A DNA stretch of 64,000 bases from Flavobacterium piscis. Its GTDB lineage: Bacteria; Bacteroidota; Bacteroidia; Flavobacteriales; Flavobacteriaceae. Below the pieces are notes generated by a model. The model saw only the letters and a list, made by a program, of their open reading frames with translations. It searched no databases and was not told where the DNA came from. Both the position numbers and the translations under genes were made by a program. This document shows positions 60,654 through 64,000 of the stretch, piece after piece; position 1 is the first letter of the stretch; each line of letters begins with the position of its first letter. The stretch is from the NCBI RefSeq assembly GCF_001686925.1, contig NZ_LVEN01000012.1, forward strand, positions 310,001 to 374,000. The letters are read 5' to 3'.

Positions 60654-61736
60654 TTACTTGTCTAAAGTTTTAAGTGGAATCGTTGTATTCGAAATTGTTT
60701 TGTCTTTATTGTCTTTTACCACAACATGAATTTCACTTAAATTTGGAACATCCTTAAGTTCTGAAACCAAATTCACAAATCCTTTTATTTCAGCCGTTCC
60801 TCCGGTAAACTCGCCCGAAATAACTTTGCTTCCGGCTGTAATGGTGTAGATTAATTTGTTTACACCCGATTCGTTATTTTTTCTTGACATTCCAAGAAAA
60901 TCTTTCTGACTTATCTGTAAAGGGAAAAATCCAAAAACCGGTGCTGGTGGTGGTACAAAAGCTCCAGCGTACAAAACCTGATCCGGAGTTGTTCCTGCCC
61001 AGTTGTCTTTTACCATAAGGAAAACCAGATTTTCCATCACGAAACCGTCCGGAGCATTGTAATAATCTTTTGGAACTAAATCCATTTTATAAAAACCGTT
61101 TCCTAAGTCTTTCAATTTTGTTTTTTCGGCAATTTCCGGTTTCGATGCTTCGTACATTTGCTGAATAGTCCAGTCGTTAAGTCCGCTATGCATGTGTACG
61201 CTTGTTGCACCTGCAAATCCCGAAGCCAGATTGGCATTAAACAAAATACTAACTCCTTTATCGATTGTTGGTTTTGTTGGGTAAGCTCTGATCAGCTCAT
61301 TCGCCGTATAAAATGAAGAAAAATCCGTGTATGGCATATTCGCCACTTCACTTTGTTTCGATCCGTTTTTGTTTTTTATACGAAGCCAAAATCCTGCACT
61401 TGCTGCAATTTCAGTTGGGGTTCTGGAGAAATATTCTGTTGGAGTTAAAGTAATACTCCAGATTTTGTCTTTTACATGAGTAAGTTTCGCAAAGTCTGAT
61501 GAGTTTTCCCAATTTCCTGCATCCGGTTCTGATGGCGACCAAATCCATAAATATAAAACTTCATTTTCAGCAAATGTTGTCGCTGAAAGATCAAAAAACC
61601 ACGTCACTTTTTCATCATATTTGTATACTACAGGAAATGATGTCATACTGCCTACAGCTCCGGTTGTTTCTTGTGCCTGCACAAAATTAGGAGCGATTAA
61701 TAAGGCAAGTAAAATTGTATATATAAATTTTTTCAT
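60654..61736 (-). CDS. Exported PUL protein (SusE-like; possibly DUF4961)
   Basis: A 360-residue protein with a signal peptide (MKKFIYTILLALLIAPNFVQ then AQ) and no lipobox. Predicted beta-sandwich modules (VVYKYDEKVTWFFDLSATTF, PTIDKGVSILFNANLASGFA, SVHMHSGLNDWTIQ) resemble starch-binding-type domains in SusE/F-like proteins. It lies between the small lipoprotein gene and susC on the same strand, so a glycan-binding role at the surface is inferred. I recall the family as DUF4961 but am not certain. Confidence 0.7.
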   Translation of the reverse strand: MKKFIYTILLALLIAPNFVQAQETTGAVGSMTSFPVVYKYDEKVTWFFDLSATTFAENEVLYLWIWSPSEPDAGNWENSSDFAKLTHVKDKIWSITLTPTEYFSRTPTEIAASAGFWLRIKNKNGSKQSEVANMPYTDFSSFYTANELIRAYPTKPTIDKGVSILFNANLASGFAGATSVHMHSGLNDWTIQQMYEASKPEIAEKTKLKDLGNGFYKMDLVPKDYYNAPDGFVMENLVFLMVKDNWAGTTPDQVLYAGAFVPPPAPVFGFFPLQISQKDFLGMSRKNNESGVNKLIYTITAGSKVISGEFTGGTAEIKGFVNLVSELKDVPNLSEIHVVVKDNKDKTISNTTIPLKTLDK

Positions 61737-61744
61737 ATTACTTT

Positions 61745-62269
61745 TTAATTAATAGCAGTTAATTTAAACACATAGGAAATAAACACACTTCCGCCGGAAA
61801 CACGTGCTAACTGAATTTCCATCTCTCCGTTTTTGCCCGGAACCGATGATAATCGAAGTTCATCTGTTTTTTGAGTTTTTTGAGCATCACTGTACAAATA
61901 AATTTTGACAGGGTTACCCGGATTTGTTGGCTGAAAATCTGAACTTAACTGCCAGTATCCTTTTGGAGCAAATAAAGGAGGAACATCTCCTGTAACTTCG
62001 TAACTTGTTGGATTGTTCTTTTCATCTACATTAAACTTGATTTTAAAATCTTCGTAGTTGAAATAGGTACTCAAGTTTTCTTCGCTTGGCTCGATCTTAT
62101 TTGCCTTTGCAAATTCATCGACCATTTTCAAATTTGTCAATCCCCAGTTTCCATTTACTTTCTCATAAATGGTAATCGGATCAACGTAGCTTCCGTCTTC
62201 TGTGTTATCACAGCCAATGGCAAATAAACACATAAAAACAGCTAACCAGTAAATACTTTTACATCTCAT
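61745..62269 (-). CDS. Small surface lipoprotein of the PUL (DUF5004-like)
   Basis: A 174-residue lipoprotein (signal MRCKSIYWLAVFMCLFAIG then Cys20, followed by DNTEDGSY, an acidic surface-export signal). The rest is a lipocalin-like beta barrel pattern (VNGNWGLTNLKMVDEFAKAN, FKIKFNVDEKNNPTSYEVTG, EMEIQLARVSGGSVFISYVF). It is the first gene of the operon, 8 bases before the next. The family resembles DUF5004 proteins found with SusCD; a glycan-binding accessory role is likely but unproven. Confidence 0.75.
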   Translation of the reverse strand: MRCKSIYWLAVFMCLFAIGCDNTEDGSYVDPITIYEKVNGNWGLTNLKMVDEFAKANKIEPSEENLSTYFNYEDFKIKFNVDEKNNPTSYEVTGDVPPLFAPKGYWQLSSDFQPTNPGNPVKIYLYSDAQKTQKTDELRLSSVPGKNGEMEIQLARVSGGSVFISYVFKLTAIN

Positions 62270-62754
62270 AAATTTTGGTTTTTGTTAGTTTTTTTTATCC
62301 CTTAAAAAGGACAGTACGAAACTAGAGGTTAAATAAATCTAAAAAAAAACATCTGTGAAAAATCAAGATATAATTCAGTAATTTAAAACTCTAATTAATT
62401 AAAAATCAACAAACTATAACATTTTCGTAAATTAAAAAATCAAGGTTCTGTTGAGATGAAAAACGCAAATAAACTATGGTAAAAATGACAATAACTAAAT
62501 TAAAACAGATTTTTTTTTCACTATACATATATTTAATTCCTTTTTATTGTATAATTGCAAGTTATTAGAGTACTTTTAACATTCTAAACCCGGTTTCACA
62601 CGATAATTACTTCACTTTTCTTATATATATTACAAAAGAAGCTACACAATTTTAAAAGTTGCTAATCATCAGCTCTTAAACTATTTTTGAATTAAAAACG
62701 AATTAACTCAAGCCGAACTAAATTTTTTCTTACCTCCTAAACCAAACCAAAAAC
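62270..62754. other. Divergent PUL regulatory region (485 bp)
   Basis: Very AT-rich region between the operon's first gene and the divergent regulator. It should contain both promoters. The best minus-strand candidate is the complement of CAAATAAA near 62465, giving TTTATTTG, one base off the -7 consensus, with a ~190-base leader. There is no clear operator and no ORF. Confidence 0.5.
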
Positions 62755-64000
62755 ATGCGAAGAATAGTAATTCTGTATTTTTTACTTGCAGGTTTTTCTC
62801 TCTCTGCGAAAGAGACAAATCCTGTTCTGGAAGAATTAGATAAAGTACTCCTTAAAAAGGAAATCTACTTAAAACAGAAGTATCGTAAAATAGAAACGCT
62901 AAAGAAAAACGTTTCCAAGTTTACTCTGAGCCAGAACAACGAACAGCTTTATGATACTTATATGCTGCTGTTTGAAGAATATAAATCTTTCAAATACGAC
63001 TCGGCTTATTACTATTTAGAACAAGCCAAGATCAAAGCTATCGTACTTAAAGAACCTATTTATTTGGCCAAAAGCCGAATTAAAGAAGGTTTTGTATTGC
63101 TTTCCTCAGGTCTTTTTAAAGAAGCTATTGATACCCTGAATGTTATCGACGATAAAAAACTCGATCAAAGAAATAAATTCGAATTTTATTCGATCAAAGC
63201 CCGCGCTTATTATGATCTGGCAGATTATAATAAAGATCAGCGTTTCAATATCCATTACATACAGCAAGGAAATCATTTCCTCAAAAAGGCGTTAGAATTA
63301 ATAGGAACCAATACGAACGAATATTGGGCCGCAGAGAGCTTAAAACGCCTAAAACAGCAAGACTGGCGTGGCGCCGAATTTGCGTTCAGCTACTGGATCA
63401 ACAATTATCAATTACCATCTGATTATTACGGAATTGCAACTTCAAGTCTGGGCTATATTTATTCTGAAAGAGGCTATACTAAAAAGGCGATTCAATATCT
63501 TGCTCTTGCAGCTATCGCCGATGTCAAAAATGCTACAAAAGAAACCGTTGCCCTTAGAAATTTGGCCAATGAACTCTTTAAAATGGGGTATCTGGACAAA
63601 GCCAATGAGTACATTAATATTGCCATGGATGATGCGACTTTTTATAATGCGAGACATCGTAAAATTGAAATTTCGTCGATATTGCCTATTATCGAAAAAG
63701 CGCAATTAAACAATGTAAAAGAAAAAAATGATAAACTCGAAAAGATTATTATTCTGCTAACGATTCTTACGGTAATTATTATTTTGTTTTCGATTATCAT
63801 TTTTAAACAATTGAAAGAAAGAAATAAAGCCAGAAAAATAATGGCTTCGTCATACGCGCAGCTTCAGGAAATGAATATTAGTCTGAGTGAAGCTAATGCT
63901 ATTAAAGAGGAATACATTACTTATTTTATAAAGGCAACTTCAGCTTTCATTAATAAAATAGATCACATTCAGAAAAGCACGCTTCATAAAATCATTACCA
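62755..64000 (+). CDS. TPR-containing membrane regulator (DUF6377/SusR-like), cut by window end
   Basis: Reading from the ATG at 62755 the frame is open to the last base, about 415 codons. A signal peptide ([20 protein letters not shown]) precedes a TPR-like periplasmic domain ([57 protein letters not shown]). A TM helix ([20 protein letters not shown], near 325-345) and a coiled-coil region ([20 protein letters not shown]) follow. This layout, divergent from a susCD operon, is that of PUL regulators such as SusR and DUF6377 proteins; the HTH output, if any, lies outside. It probably senses the glycan in the periplasm. Confidence 0.85.
   Translation, partial: MRRIVILYFLLAGFSLSAKETNPVLEELDKVLLKKEIYLKQKYRKIETLKKNVSKFTLSQNNEQLYDTYMLLFEEYKSFKYDSAYYYLEQAKIKAIVLKEPIYLAKSRIKEGFVLLSSGLFKEAIDTLNVIDDKKLDQRNKFEFYSIKARAYYDLADYNKDQRFNIHYIQQGNHFLKKALELIGTNTNEYWAAESLKRLKQQDWRGAEFAFSYWINNYQLPSDYYGIATSSLGYIYSERGYTKKAIQYLALAAIADVKNATKETVALRNLANELFKMGYLDKANEYINIAMDDATFYNARHRKIEISSILPIIEKAQLNNVKEKNDKLEKIIILLTILTVIIILFSIIIFKQLKERNKARKIMASSYAQLQEMNISLSEANAIKEEYITYFIKATSAFINKIDHIQKSTLHKIIT

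Noticed and set aside
1-64000. tRNA, rRNA or integrase-type island markers
   Set aside because: I looked for cloverleaf-like GC-rich stems, rRNA segments, and tyrosine or serine recombinase motifs and saw none; a tRNAscan or Infernal run would be decisive.

Overview
The window is AT-rich bacterial DNA from the Bacteroidetes, most likely Flavobacterium or a close relative. The evidence is a SusC/SusD polysaccharide-utilisation locus, a large secreted protein ending in a type IX secretion C-terminal domain, TAnnTTTG-type (-7) promoters, lipoproteins with an acidic stretch after the lipidated Cys, and many Flavobacterium-style dispersed hairpin repeats between genes. I see no rRNA, tRNA, CRISPR array, transposase or phage gene.

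Layout. (1) 1-7075: a LytTR-type response regulator (cut by the window edge) and its LytS-type kinase, divergent from an RND efflux operon ordered outer-membrane factor, pump, adaptor. (2) 7076-12666: repeat-rich intergenic DNA, an ELW-repeat type IX-secreted protein, a broken gene remnant and a PfpI/DJ-1 protein. (3) 12667-20344: an OmpR/HisKA two-component system followed by a CzcCBA/CusCBA-like heavy-metal RND system. (4) 20694-24775: single-receiver response regulator, GNAT enzyme, an AraC regulator divergent from a ketopantoate-reductase-like gene, and a small toxin-antitoxin pair. (5) 25062-31844: TetR repressor, a five-copy candidate operator family, and a third RND system (adaptor, AcrB-type pump, tiny membrane ORF, outer-membrane lipoprotein). 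(6) 32260-36592: Crp-like regulator and small housekeeping or stress genes (GNAT, DoxX-like, VOC, DinB, membrane proteins). (7) 36939-46585: a two-domain glycosyltransferase, then an Mla-type lipid-transport set (MlaE, MlaF, MlaD) with an AsmA-family protein, an iron-permease-like protein and an FAD oxidoreductase. (8) 46948-52256: AraC regulator, DNA glycosylase, small membrane proteins flanked by hexanucleotide repeat arrays, and an outer-membrane protein. (9) 52451-64000: a polysaccharide-utilisation locus with GH97, a GH71/99-like enzyme, SusD, SusC, two small SusE-like exported proteins and a divergent TPR membrane regulator cut by the window end.

Three complete RND export systems, each with a different kind of neighbouring regulator, make the first half an envelope and efflux region. 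The second half deals with envelope lipid transport and uptake of an alpha-linked glycan. The least expected structure lies between genes: a TetR operator array, a five-copy element whose central hairpin changes sequence but keeps pairing, a roughly 100-bp hairpin family with a constant core and exchangeable arms, and hexanucleotide arrays. Inside a gene, the first RND pump carries a full EF-hand-like loop in its central cytoplasmic linker.
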